Shown piece by piece: positions 17,265-25,554 of a DNA stretch of 64,000 nucleotides. The stretch's first letter is position 1; each line of letters opens with the position of its first letter. Source of the DNA: Bacillus nakamurai (GTDB taxonomy: Bacteria; Bacillota; Bacilli; Bacillales; Bacillaceae); the NCBI RefSeq assembly GCF_001584325.1, contig NZ_LSAZ01000022.1:62001-126000 (forward strand). Direction: 5' to 3'. Below the pieces are notes generated by a model. The model had not been told where the DNA came from, searched no databases, and saw only the letters and a list, made by a program, of their open reading frames with translations. Made by a program: the position numbers and the translations under genes.

Positions 17265-18916
17265 TTTTTAGGATATAAACTATGAGTTTGTTCAATTAGA
17301 ATGGGATCTTCTGTTAAAAAGTTAAACCTGAGAATAGGAAGAATTTCAAACTGAGCTGGGATCGGGCCTTTTCTCTTGGCAGTCATTTTAACAATGACTT
17401 TTTGAAGGATGATTCTAAGGAGCTTGTTTTTTTCTTCTTTGCTTTCTGAAGTTTCATATATCTCTACGGCATTTTGCATATTGTCTCTAATTTGGTCAAG
17501 ATCGATTCCTGATGTAATATCGGCTAAACCATGTATTTCATCCTTAGCTTTTTGGAGTTCTTCAATTTCTTGATCCAAAGCAGACTTTCTCTGTAAGAAA
17601 ACTTCATCTGAATAAATGCCGCTTTCATATTTGTCAAAAATAAAATTCAATTTATGTTGAAGCTCCTTTTTACGCTGCTCGAATTGTTCATTCATTTGTT
17701 TTTTTGATTTCATGTTCTTTTTGCTTTCATATGCATGAATTATTGATTGGATGTGTCTTGAAAGGTCATTATCATTTAATGCTTTTAGAGACTTTACATA
17801 ATCCAAAACGGCCTCTTCAACATCATTGTATCTGACATTTATACACTTGTTATTTTTGCATCGCAGCAATTTCACGTGATAAACACGTTCTGTGCCATTC
17901 TTATTTCGGTGTTTTCTTTCAGCTTCATATTTAGACAATGAAGAACCGCATTCAGCGCACGTACATACACCAGCCAGTTCATTTAATTCGAAGTTTTTTT
18001 TATTAGGAAGGAGGGGAATTTTGTTTTTAATTTTTGTTTGTACTTGCCCAAATTGTTCTTTGTCTATTATAGGGGGATGTGCATCAGGAACTGTAATTTG
18101 TTCATTTTCAGGCCTTATCGTTCTTTTACCGTCTTTTGTTTTTTCTCTAACCTTATATTTAACAGTACCGATATAGGCTTCATTTTGGAGAATCGCTTTA
18201 ATGGTGTATGGATTCCATTTCTTTTTCTCAGTTGGAGAGGGGATTTGTAAATGGGTTAAGTGAGAAGCAATTGCTGTGTAACTATAATCTTTTCCATTCA
18301 GCCCGCTTAAAAAGAGATGGAAGATTAATTGAACCACTTTAGCTCTTTCTTCAACTATTTCCAGTCGTGATATTTTCTTATTTAATTTGTATCCATACGG
18401 AGCCAGACCGGAAATCCACTTTCCCTGGGCTGCATAAGTGTATTTAGCCCCTGTCATTCGCTCTCTTGTCATTTCAAACTCTTCTCTGGCCATAAATAGC
18501 TCAAAACGGATTTGTCTCATATCTGCAGGGTTTCTTGGGTCGTATACTTTATAAGGAGTAATAATGAGCAGGCGATTACTTTGAAGGACATGAACAATTT
18601 TTCCGGCATCACTATAACTTCCTCTGCTTAGACGGGTTATTTCTTTGACTGCTATCGCCTGATATTTTCCATTTTCAAGATCCCTTAAACAGTCTTTAAA
18701 AACAGGCCGGCCTTCAATATTTTCACCTGAACCGATCTCCATTCTTAATTCGTACGGGACTTGAGTTGCGGTTAAAACTTTGTTCATCAGCTCCTTTTGT
18801 TCTGTGAGTGTATCTTCGCCTGTTCTTTTTTCACGCTCCAAATCCTGCCGGGAACGTCTGAGATACCCGAGAATATTAGTGATATTGTATGAATTTACAA
18901 TGCTCTTTAACTCCAA
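17240..18916 (-). CDS. sprA: SprA-type large serine recombinase
   Basis: A 558-residue large serine integrase. The catalytic serine is residue 22 in [27 protein letters not shown] and [21 protein letters not shown] belong to the resolvase core, followed by a recombinase domain ([36 protein letters not shown]), a zinc-ribbon with CTCAECG and CKNNKC, a coiled coil near 410-480 and a [11 protein letters not shown] tail. It is very close to SPbeta SprA (545 residues by recall). TTG at 18916 sits eight bases after GAGAGG. The last eight or so codons run through the att core into spsM DNA, so its C-terminus depends on integration state. Confidence 0.95.
   Translation of the reverse strand: MELKSIVNSYNITNILGYLRRSRQDLEREKRTGEDTLTEQKELMNKVLTATQVPYELRMEIGSGENIEGRPVFKDCLRDLENGKYQAIAVKEITRLSRGSYSDAGKIVHVLQSNRLLIITPYKVYDPRNPADMRQIRFELFMAREEFEMTRERMTGAKYTYAAQGKWISGLAPYGYKLNKKISRLEIVEERAKVVQLIFHLFLSGLNGKDYSYTAIASHLTHLQIPSPTEKKKWNPYTIKAILQNEAYIGTVKYKVREKTKDGKRTIRPENEQITVPDAHPPIIDKEQFGQVQTKIKNKIPLLPNKKNFELNELAGVCTCAECGSSLSKYEAERKHRNKNGTERVYHVKLLRCKNNKCINVRYNDVEEAVLDYVKSLKALNDNDLSRHIQSIIHAYESKKNMKSKKQMNEQFEQRKKELQHKLNFIFDKYESGIYSDEVFLQRKSALDQEIEELQKAKDEIHGLADITSGIDLDQIRDNMQNAVEIYETSESKEEKNKLLRIILQKVIVKMTAKRKGPIPAQFEILPILRFNFLTEDPILIEQTHSLYPKKPIKPFPR
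17249..17264. repeat. Attachment site core, left end
   Basis: 16-bp sequence AAACGGCTTTATCGGT, repeated exactly at 23602-23617. Its complement, ACCGATAAAGCCGTTT, matches the SPbeta att core as I recall it (ACAGATAAAGCTGTAT) at 13 of 16 positions. It encodes TDKAV of SpsM. Confidence 0.92.
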
Positions 18917-19205
18917 TACACACACCTCTCTATTTGAGTGTAATATTAAAACTGATGATTATCTTTGTCATGTAATTTAGCGGGTAAAAAACAGTTCTCT
19001 TTAAAAATATGATTGTTTTGCCGCCATTATTTTTATTTTGTAAATAAACTCCGGTCAAGGTGACAACTGTGGTGTACCAATCACAAAGCTGAATCGTCGT
19101 GGATAGCCGTTCCAAAAACAAGTCTGCGGAAAAATAAGGCTGAAACGATTCAGCAAAATAGTAAATTTCGCGCTATAATACAAATGAAAAGGGGGGTGAA
19201 TACAG
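18917..19205. promoter_or_regulatory. Regulatory gap between sprA and the rightward small genes
   Basis: This 289-base divergent gap is AT-rich. A 10-bp perfect inverted repeat, GCTGAATCGT at 19088-19097 and ACGATTCAGC at 19145-19154, flanks the region before a TATAAT at 19174-19179 and the very strong ribosome site AAAGGGGGGTGA at about 19188. The repeat may be a regulator's operator; no coding sequence with support is seen here. Confidence 0.4.
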
Positions 19206-19380
19206 ATGGAGAATCACTTAAGATTGTCTGGTACTTCTTCCACTCATGCAAAGCCTATTATTGGAAAGGCGATACTTTGCATGGGGCGAAACATTTAATT
19301 TTATCGCTGAACAAGCTTTTTCTAATATTTTGGCTTTGCACCTTATTTATCAAAATCAAAATAAGGAGCGGGCAAAATGA
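19206..19380 (+). pseudogene. Small gene with a probable single-base frameshift
   Basis: ATG 19206 has an excellent ribosome site, but the frame stops after 30 codons (ending CMGRNI). If one G of the GGGG at about 19280 is removed, the frame continues as CMGETFNFIAEQAFSNILAL and ends QNQNKERAK at a TGA that overlaps the next gene's ATG (ATGA). That yields a 57-residue protein translationally coupled to the CD3324-like gene. The intact product is not recognised. A sequencing error in a homopolymer is possible. Confidence 0.55.
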
Positions 19381-19645
19381 AATATATAAATGCAAACAAA
19401 GTTTTACCTGAAAAGCTGATCGTGGAAATTCAGAAGTATATTCAGGGGGAAACCCTTTCATTCCCAAGCTGGAAACGGAGTATCTGAAATGGGGAGCCTC
19501 AAGTGGCGGGAGACAGCTGCTTGATCGCCGCAATGCCGAAATTAGAAATTCCTTTATGAGTGGCAGCAGTATCCCGCAATTAGCTAAGGAATATTACCTT
19601 TCAACCGAAACCATTAAGAAAATTGTTTATTCACATAAAAAGTAG
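19377..19645 (+). pseudogene. CD3324/Mor-like DNA-binding protein with frameshift
   Basis: The ATG at 19377 begins MKYINANKVLPEKLIVEIQK and stops early after KRSI. Adding one base near 19460 (restoring a TAC-type codon after CTT) joins the frame to KPETEYLKWGASSGGRQLLD-like sequence and on to an HTH-like SIPQLAKEYYLSTETIKKIV ending HKK. The joined product, about 89 residues, has the layout of CD3324-family proteins, which carry a Mor-type helix-turn-helix. A terminator follows. Second frameshift within 200 bases. Confidence 0.7.
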
Positions 19646-19647
19646 GT

Positions 19648-19687
19648 AAAAAGCACTGATGGAAATCCTTCATCAGTGTTTTTTTAT
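19648..19687 (+). terminator. Terminator after the CD3324-like gene
   Basis: CACTGATGG / TTCATCAGTG stem with an AAATC-containing loop and seven T residues. Confidence 0.85.
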
Positions 19688-19785
19688 GTAAAGAACGTTT
19701 CTAAGTCATTTTCTCCATTTTAGAAACTTGCTGCATTTTTTAAAATAAGGTAAGAAACGTCAGCGAAAAATGATAGGAGAGACAT

Positions 19786-20439
19786 ATGGTGACCGAAAAA
19801 TTCATTAAAAATGAACATTTAAACTTTATAAAAAAACAGATTGCTTTGATAAAAGACAGCACCAAAAAGAATGTAGCTCCAACCGTTTTGGCCGCTGTGA
19901 TCGACTTAGCCAATGCCAAAATCTTGGACCTCATTCCAAATGCAGCATTGGATCAACAAGAATTGCTGGATGTTTCCAGACTGAAAACAGATGACGATTA
20001 TGAGAAATATATCCAGCGTCTTTCAGCCTTTTTGCAGCCCTTTCCAAAAATCACCGAGCAGCAGCTGAAAAAAATGTTTCCGAAGAATAAAAAATTAAAG
20101 CTGCCTGATTTATCAAAAATAGATCACAGCCAGCTGACCTATTTAAGCTGGAACGATCTTAGATCAAATAAAAAATTTATAATATATGAGCTGGATGGAA
20201 AAATGGCCGGCATTGAATGTAAATTTACACCGGCTAGCAAACATAATGTTTGTTCCTTTTGTAATTGCTTTGGCCAGGTTGTCTATTTTTCCACGGTAAC
20301 CAAAGCGAAAAAATCTAGAAATCCGGATTATTACAAGGCCATCGGAAATCTGATTTGCGCCGATAGCAGCGAATGCAACAAAAAAATAACCAATGTCGAA
20401 TATTTAACAACTTTTCTAAAAGACTCACTGGGAATGTGA
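19786..20439 (+). CDS. FusB/FusC-like elongation factor G-binding protein
   Basis: A 217-residue two-domain protein: a helical N-terminal domain (about 1-85) and a treble-clef zinc domain with cysteines in HNVCSFCNCFG near 165 and CADSSEC near 196. This is the FBP family layout; such proteins bind EF-G on the ribosome, help it release, and some confer fusidic acid resistance. Resistance cannot be concluded from sequence. ATG 19786 follows AGGAGAGAC. As cargo in the element it is not needed for transfer. Confidence 0.82.
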   Translation: MVTEKFIKNEHLNFIKKQIALIKDSTKKNVAPTVLAAVIDLANAKILDLIPNAALDQQELLDVSRLKTDDDYEKYIQRLSAFLQPFPKITEQQLKKMFPKNKKLKLPDLSKIDHSQLTYLSWNDLRSNKKFIIYELDGKMAGIECKFTPASKHNVCSFCNCFGQVVYFSTVTKAKKSRNPDYYKAIGNLICADSSECNKKITNVEYLTTFLKDSLGM

Positions 20440-20508
20440 CTTTTTTTAAAACTTCGCACCAACTCTAAAAGTTGCCTATGAAAATTATAAATAAAACTTG
20501 ACTTAAAA

Positions 20509-20547
20509 CCGTGGGCATCAATCATATCAGAATGCCTGCGTTTTTTT
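20509..20547 (+). terminator. Probable terminator after the FusB-like gene
   Basis: GTGGGCAT / ATGCCTGC imperfect stem followed by GTTTTTTTA. Confidence 0.55.
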
Positions 20548-20609
20548 ATGTGATCTATGAAAGAGTTTCATCTTTATATATAGTATAATTTGGAAAAGGG
20601 GGAGTGGAT

Positions 20610-21047
20610 ATGAAGAAAATTGTTTTGAGTGCAGCTGCTGTTGTATTGGTGTGGATTTTGAGCATCGGGGATGTATCAGCGAAGATTACAAAAGATGAGC
20701 AGAAGGTAAGCATTCAAATGACAGAAAATGAAACCGGGTTCTTCATGTCTGATGACACGAATCTTCATTATTGGCCAACTAAGCTGGGCTACAGGTTTAC
20801 CATTTACAATGCTGAAGGCTGCACATTGAATTTTAAATTGCAGAGAATTACTTTGGCTGGATTTGCTTTTACCCTTAGCGAGAAGAATTTCACCGATAAC
20901 CATTTAAATCTAAGTGCAGCAGACCAGGTGAAAGCCGATGCGAACAGAAATCATTTTTTAGAGATCACTAAAGGGGCAGGCTGCGGAGACGTTTGGATAA
21001 AAGGCTTTTATGGGTTTGAGCATGATGAACCGGATGAATGGCAGTAA
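20610..21047 (+). CDS. Secreted protein of unknown function
   Basis: A 145-residue product with a clear signal peptide (MKKIVLSAAAVVLVWILSI, likely cleaved after DVSA). The mature part has paired cysteines (EGCTLNF and GAGCGDV), suggesting one disulfide, and aromatic-rich beta-strand-like segments ending in an acidic DEPDEWQ tail. ATG 20610 follows AAAAGGGGGAG. I do not recognise the family. The ending overlaps a weak downstream reading frame. Confidence 0.6.
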   Translation: MKKIVLSAAAVVLVWILSIGDVSAKITKDEQKVSIQMTENETGFFMSDDTNLHYWPTKLGYRFTIYNAEGCTLNFKLQRITLAGFAFTLSEKNFTDNHLNLSAADQVKADANRNHFLEITKGAGCGDVWIKGFYGFEHDEPDEWQ

Positions 21048-21295
21048 TGGTGCTATCAGTCAAAGCATACCCTCGGCCTTTTTTAGCGAAAACCGCCAAA
21101 ATGGATTGTGAATATTTTGAGGTGAACGACTGCCTGAAAGTCAAAATTAACGATTCAGTCCGAGCTATTGACTATCCCGGACTGAAAACTCAAGAAATTT
21201 TTGAATTTTACAACATCAAAGATGAAGAAGGAAATTACACCACATGTAATGAATTATATAATAAGAAAGCAAAAAATCTTACAAAGGGAGGATGA
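21038..21295 (+). CDS. Weakly supported 85-codon reading frame
   Basis: An 85-codon frame overlaps the end of the preceding gene and ends inside the LPMO ribosome site. There is no ribosome site before its ATG. Content (MDCEYFEVNDCLKV, YTTCNELY) with three cysteines looks like part of a small exported protein that has lost its signal peptide. It may be a fragment rather than a gene. Confidence 0.3.
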   Translation: MAVMVLSVKAYPRPFLAKTAKMDCEYFEVNDCLKVKINDSVRAIDYPGLKTQEIFEFYNIKDEEGNYTTCNELYNKKAKNLTKGG

Positions 21296-21302
21296 TTTGG
21301 TA

Positions 21303-21923
21303 ATGAAAAAATTTATCAAAGGCGCTATTCTAACGGCTGCTCTGGGTGTTGGTGCTACTTTTTTTGCAAGTGATGCCTCTGCACACGGGTACATAAAAGA
21401 ACCCGCTAGCAGAGCATACATGGGATCATTAGAAAAACAAATCATTGGCTGGTCGGCAGCTGCACAAAAATATGGTTCCGTAATTGATAATCCTCAATCG
21501 GTAGAAGGTCCAAAAGGGTTTCCGGCCGCTGGTCCGCCAGATGGCAAAATTGCATCGGCAAATGGAGGTTCCGGTCAAATTGATTTTGGATTAGACAGGC
21601 AGACCGCAGATTATTGGGCAAAACAAGACTTGCGCGGGGGTCTGAATACCTTTACTTGGCACTATACTGCTCCTCACGCAACATCAAAGTGGCACTATTA
21701 TATAACCAAGAAAAATTGGAATCCCAATAAACCTTTAACAAGAGATGAGTTTGAATTAATTGGAACTGTCAATCACGATGGTTCGAAGGCTGATACTAAT
21801 CTTTCCCATAAGATTTTCGTACCGACTGATCGCAGCGGTTATCATGTCATTCTAGGCGTGTGGGACGTTGCGGACACCTCGAATGCCTTTTATAACGTAA
21901 TTGATGTAAACTTAAAACAATGA
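21303..21923 (+). CDS. chbA: Chitin-active lytic polysaccharide monooxygenase (AA10)
   Basis: A 206-residue secreted AA10 protein. After a signal peptide of 27 residues the mature chain begins with histidine (HGYIKEPASRAY), which forms the copper brace with the histidine of YTAPHAT. Family features WHYYITK and DVADTSNAFYNVIDV are present, with no extra binding domain. These enzymes cut crystalline chitin oxidatively and were first called chitin-binding proteins in this species group. TTG at 21297 is five bases from GGAGG and could be the start; ATG 21303 is eleven bases away. The gene sits in the mobile element. Confidence 0.9.
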   Translation: MKKFIKGAILTAALGVGATFFASDASAHGYIKEPASRAYMGSLEKQIIGWSAAAQKYGSVIDNPQSVEGPKGFPAAGPPDGKIASANGGSGQIDFGLDRQTADYWAKQDLRGGLNTFTWHYTAPHATSKWHYYITKKNWNPNKPLTRDEFELIGTVNHDGSKADTNLSHKIFVPTDRSGYHVILGVWDVADTSNAFYNVIDVNLKQ

Positions 21924-22015
21924 CGTTGAACCTCGATTCATCCAACAAACGTAATGGCAACTACTTTAGAATTAAATGGAATGCTGTGAAGTGATTCTAT
22001 AGAGGAGCTATTCTG

Positions 22016-22051
22016 ATCGGTCAGATGTTCGCGCATCTGCCGATTTTTTTA
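22016..22051 (+). terminator. Terminator after the LPMO gene
   Basis: ATCGGTCAGATG / CATCTGCCGAT stem with one bulge and loop TTCGCG, then seven T residues. Confidence 0.85.
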
Positions 22052-22239
22052 TATCTTAAAAGAAGTGTATATTCAATCCATACTTATTATTTAAAAGTAT
22101 TGATGTTATCGGTATGCAGCAGTTATGAACAAGGGGACAAATGTAAAATAGCCAAAACGATCTATGGTATCGGCATCATTCACTACTGGGAAGAGGCTGA
22201 GAATGATAGTGCGTTTTAATGCAGACGGGGCTACGAAAA

Positions 22240-22290
22240 ATGGCGGGTAAAAGAATTAAAATTAAAGAAACTGAAAAAGAAGAAAAATGA
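22240..22290 (+). CDS. 16-residue basic leader peptide (possible)
   Basis: ATG 22240 opens a 16-codon frame, highly charged (MAGKRIKIKETEKEEK). Its TGA overlaps the ATG of the next short ORF (ATGA), the arrangement of translationally coupled genes. No clear ribosome site. Between the LPMO terminator and this point (22052-22239) I see only a 64-codon frame without start signals. Confidence 0.25.
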   Translation: MAGKRIKIKETEKEEK

Positions 22291-22388
22291 TCGAAGCAGT
22301 CATAGCTGCAAAAAGCATTATAAGCATGGTGCTCGTTACAGTCATAGCCATTAAAGGAATAATGAGGAGAATTAAAACTGAATCATAA
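22287..22388 (+). CDS. 33-residue putative membrane peptide
   Basis: A short frame, MIEAVIAAKSIISMVLVTVI then AIKGIMRRIKTES: one hydrophobic helix of about 20 residues followed by a basic tail. This shape occurs in small toxins, holin-like and regulatory peptides of phages. It overlaps the preceding 16-codon frame and is followed by a hairpin. Function not assignable. Confidence 0.35.
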   Translation: MIEAVIAAKSIISMVLVTVIAIKGIMRRIKTES

Positions 22389-22390
22389 AT

Positions 22391-22418
22391 AAGAGCCTCT
22401 TTCTTCAGAGGCTCTTAT
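22391..22418. terminator. Hairpin between the short peptide and the opposing secreted protein gene
   Basis: AAGAGCCTCT / AGAGGCTCTT perfect 10-bp stem with loop TTCTTC (CTGAAG-type on the other strand). The following bases are TATTCGATTTT, so termination may be better in the leftward direction. Confidence 0.6.
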
Positions 22419-22456
22419 TCGATTTTATTATAGAATAAAAAGAAGTGAATTTATGA

Positions 22457-22804
22457 TCACCGAGCTTCAACAGTGATTTTAAAAATAACATAATTATCAT
22501 TTACATCATATGCATATACCAAAGCAGTACCAAGTGAAGAGTGGGACGACACTACTCCATTGGGACTAATGCTTATAAGATTGCTTCCAGATACTATTTC
22601 CCAGCGCTTATAACCATTTAATAAGGAGACATTAGAGTTTCTTAGCATATGATAGTCAACTGTTGTTATAGGACTGCCTAGCGGAACAACTTGATCAGAC
22701 CTTACCGTTTCCTTCGCAGATGCGTGTGCTGCAAACGTCGGAAGAGCCAATGCTGAAATTGATAAAGCAGAAACAATCAATAATCCTTTGTAAAACTTTT
22801 TCAT
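22457..22804 (-). CDS. Small secreted Ig-like protein
   Basis: A 115-residue exported protein with a signal peptide cleaved near AHASA (residue 30). The mature 85 residues look like one bacterial Ig-like (Big-type) fold: YKRWEIVSGSNLISISPNGVVSSHSSLG then TALVYAYDVNDNYVIFKITV. The ATG at 22804 follows TAGGGGGTAATTC. Such domains usually mediate surface or carbohydrate contacts. Lacks cysteine. The exact family is not recognised. Confidence 0.6.
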   Translation of the reverse strand: MKKFYKGLLIVSALSISALALPTFAAHASAKETVRSDQVVPLGSPITTVDYHMLRNSNVSLLNGYKRWEIVSGSNLISISPNGVVSSHSSLGTALVYAYDVNDNYVIFKITVEAR

Positions 22805-22881
22805 AAGAATTACCCCCTAGGTTTTGATTGTAGTACAACGTAAGTATAGCATGTTAAATATTTGAAAAATGAGGATGATTT

Positions 22882-22989
22882 GTGAATGTATTTATTGGAA
22901 TTTTTCTTATATTGAAAGTTAATGTAAAAGGGGATATGTTTCAGAAAGTAATGGATTTGAGCAGTGCTTTAGTTGCTGGCACTGCGTAA
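22882..22989 (+). CDS. Possible 35-residue peptide
   Basis: GTG 22882 behind GAGGATGATTT opens 35 codons (MNVFIGIFLILKVNVKGDM then FQKVMDLSSALVAGTA). Hydrophobic N-terminus. Support is limited to the ribosome site. The rest of 22805-23253 shows nothing coding; a small GGGGAA/TTCCCT inverted repeat near 23070 has no T run. Confidence 0.25.
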   Translation: MNVFIGIFLILKVNVKGDMFQKVMDLSSALVAGTA

Positions 22990-23253
22990 TGATTGATGAT
23001 AAAAACAGAAGGGCTTAAGAATGGTCAAGTTAATATTGGATCAAAAGGAGTAAGAGGTACATAAAAGTAGGGGAAGATTCCCTAATCCCAAATTAACGTT
23101 TAACATTATCTGATGTTTCGAATATGACAGAATTACCTATCGACAAATTACATCTGGTTTTTTCCAAAACAACATAATGCTATGGTTATAAAAACAATTG
23201 CTATAAGAATAGCAAATGTAATATGTGGAAAGTCAATGGGGAAAGGTTAAGAA

Positions 23254-23565
23254 TTGGGAAAAAGGCGCAGCAAAATGCCGCCCCTGGATGTAATGAATGA
23301 AATTGACCGCTTATGCGATGATTTGATGAAAGAAAAGTCAAGAGACAATCATATCCCTGCATATAATACTCCTGTGCAAACGGGGGTTGATGTGATGCCT
23401 TCAGGGGAGTATGAAGAATTCAAGAAGAAGACCGTAACAGTCGTCCAAAGGAGAAATTATTCAATCAGGTTTATTGAGCAGACATACGGAAGTGAAAATG
23501 AAGGAGTGTTTTATCAAGAAATAGCACAGTTATTATTTGAAAGGGCTCTGAAGAAATCAGAATAG
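23254..23565 (+). CDS. 103-residue protein of unknown function next to the right att site
   Basis: A charged cytoplasmic protein starting at TTG 23254 after GGGGAAAGG. It begins basic (GKRRSK) and is mainly helical (DVMNEIDRLCDDLMKEKSRD; FYQEIAQLLFERALKKSE). I do not recognise it. It is the last gene of the element, 36 bases from the core, which is where accessory recombination genes often lie, so a recombination directionality factor is conceivable but there is no sequence evidence for that. Confidence 0.6.
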   Translation: MGKRRSKMPPLDVMNEIDRLCDDLMKEKSRDNHIPAYNTPVQTGVDVMPSGEYEEFKKKTVTVVQRRNYSIRFIEQTYGSENEGVFYQEIAQLLFERALKKSE

Positions 23566-23580
23566 CCCTTTCTTTTTTTG
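23540..23580 (+). terminator. Terminator before the right att site
   Basis: AAAGGGCTCTG / CAGAATAGCCCTTT stem followed by CTTTTTTTG, between the 103-residue gene and the att core. Confidence 0.75.
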
Positions 23581-23601
23581 TTTTATCGTTAGTATCCTAA
23601 A

Positions 23602-23617
23602 AAACGGCTTTATCGGT
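23602..23617. repeat. Attachment site core, right end
   Basis: Exact copy of the 16-bp core at 17249-17264. The element-side flank (TATCCTAAAAAAC at about 23593-23605) is an inverted copy of the element-side flank at the left end. Confidence 0.92.
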
Positions 23618-24022
23618 ACTGATATTAATCACATGCGTCACCTCTTGCAGCAAAGCAGCTTCTGCGACATTTTGTCCGCCGATAAGGTTGGTTTGAATGG
23701 CTTCAAACGGGTTATCCTCACAAGTCGGAACCTGCTTCAGCGCAGCGGCGTGAAAGACAATATCAACACCTTTCATCACTTGGTTTACTCTTCTGTAGTC
23801 ACGGACATCCCCAAGCACGAATGACAGTCTTTTTTCTTCAGCGTATTTTTGCTTCATCACATATTGTTTGCTGTCATCTTTGCTGAACACAATGACTTCT
23901 TTAGGTGTTAAGAGCAAAAGGCGTTTAACAATTTGGCTTCCGATCGATCCTGTCCCGCCCGTGACGAGGACAGTTTTATCGTGAAAAAAGGGTTTTAGCT
24001 CTACTGCTTGCTGTTTAGGCAT
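23602..24022 (-). pseudogene. spsM: spsM 5' half (NAD-binding domain), severed by the element
   Basis: The first 140 residues of SpsM. The start ATG at 24022 follows GGAGG. It shows the Rossmann motif VTGGTGSIGSQ (about residues 20-30), LGDVRDYRR, and FHAAALKQVPTCEDNPFEAI, the hallmark of the capsular dehydratase/epimerase family, ending VINISTDKAV at the att core, then F and a stop supplied by the element. The split protein lacks its C-terminal substrate half. In sporulating B. subtilis the equivalent halves are rejoined by phage excision. Confidence 0.9.
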
Positions 24023-24244
24023 GGCTTATCCTCCAACTCTCGTTTCTCTACTATGCATCATATGTTGAACAATTTCGGCGAGTTAATGAAAGCAACCAAT
24101 AAATCATAAATTAGAGAAAATCATGATTCTGATGCGCTTACATTTTGTCCCAATCGGTTTAATAGATCAGTTCATTTTAACTAACGAAACAATGTACTAA
24201 ATATTCAAAGGGGTGTATGGCCCCGCCCCTTTTTCTCCGTGTAA

Positions 24245-25498
<1,254 letters not shown>

Positions 25499-25506
25499 GA
25501 CAAATG

Positions 25507-25540
25507 AAAAAAGCAGCTTTATGTCAAGCTGCTTTTTTAT
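25507..25540. terminator. Bidirectional terminator between phytase and cgeB
   Basis: AAAAAAGCAGCTT / AAGCTGCTTTTTT stem around TATGTC. Confidence 0.88.
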
Positions 25541-25554
25541 ACGAGGAAAGTTCT

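Larger units (their letters stand above)
17249..23617. mobile_element. 6.4-kb spsM-intervening element with SprA-type recombinase
   Basis: A DNA segment inserted in spsM and bounded by identical 16-bp repeats. It carries an intact large serine recombinase at one end, pointing outward into the junction, and about ten other genes: a FusB-like protein, an AA10 LPMO, several small secreted proteins and phage-like unknowns. No capsid, terminase, tail, replication or lysis gene is seen, so it is not a viable phage. SPbeta occupies the same position in B. subtilis and is excised in the sporulating mother cell by SprA/SprB. The insert here is best described as a reduced SPbeta-like or skin-like element. 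Confidence 0.88.

Noticed and set aside
17892-18250. Plus-strand frames opposite sprA
   Set aside because: Shadows of the recombinase gene, without ribosome sites.
19184-19411. 75-codon frame over the small gene at 19206
   Set aside because: Other-frame shadow; the strong ribosome site points to ATG 19206 and the restored frame fits coupling to the next gene.
22025-22219. 64-codon frame after the LPMO terminator
   Set aside because: Begins inside the terminator hairpin and has no ribosome site; composition not convincing.
17249-23617. A complete SPbeta-like prophage
   Set aside because: Only about 6.4 kb, with no head, tail, packaging, replication or lysis genes.
24020-24070. SigE/SigK promoter for spsM
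   Set aside because: CATATGAT- and CATAGTAG-like -10 matches are seen but no matching -35 at the right distance; too weak to call.
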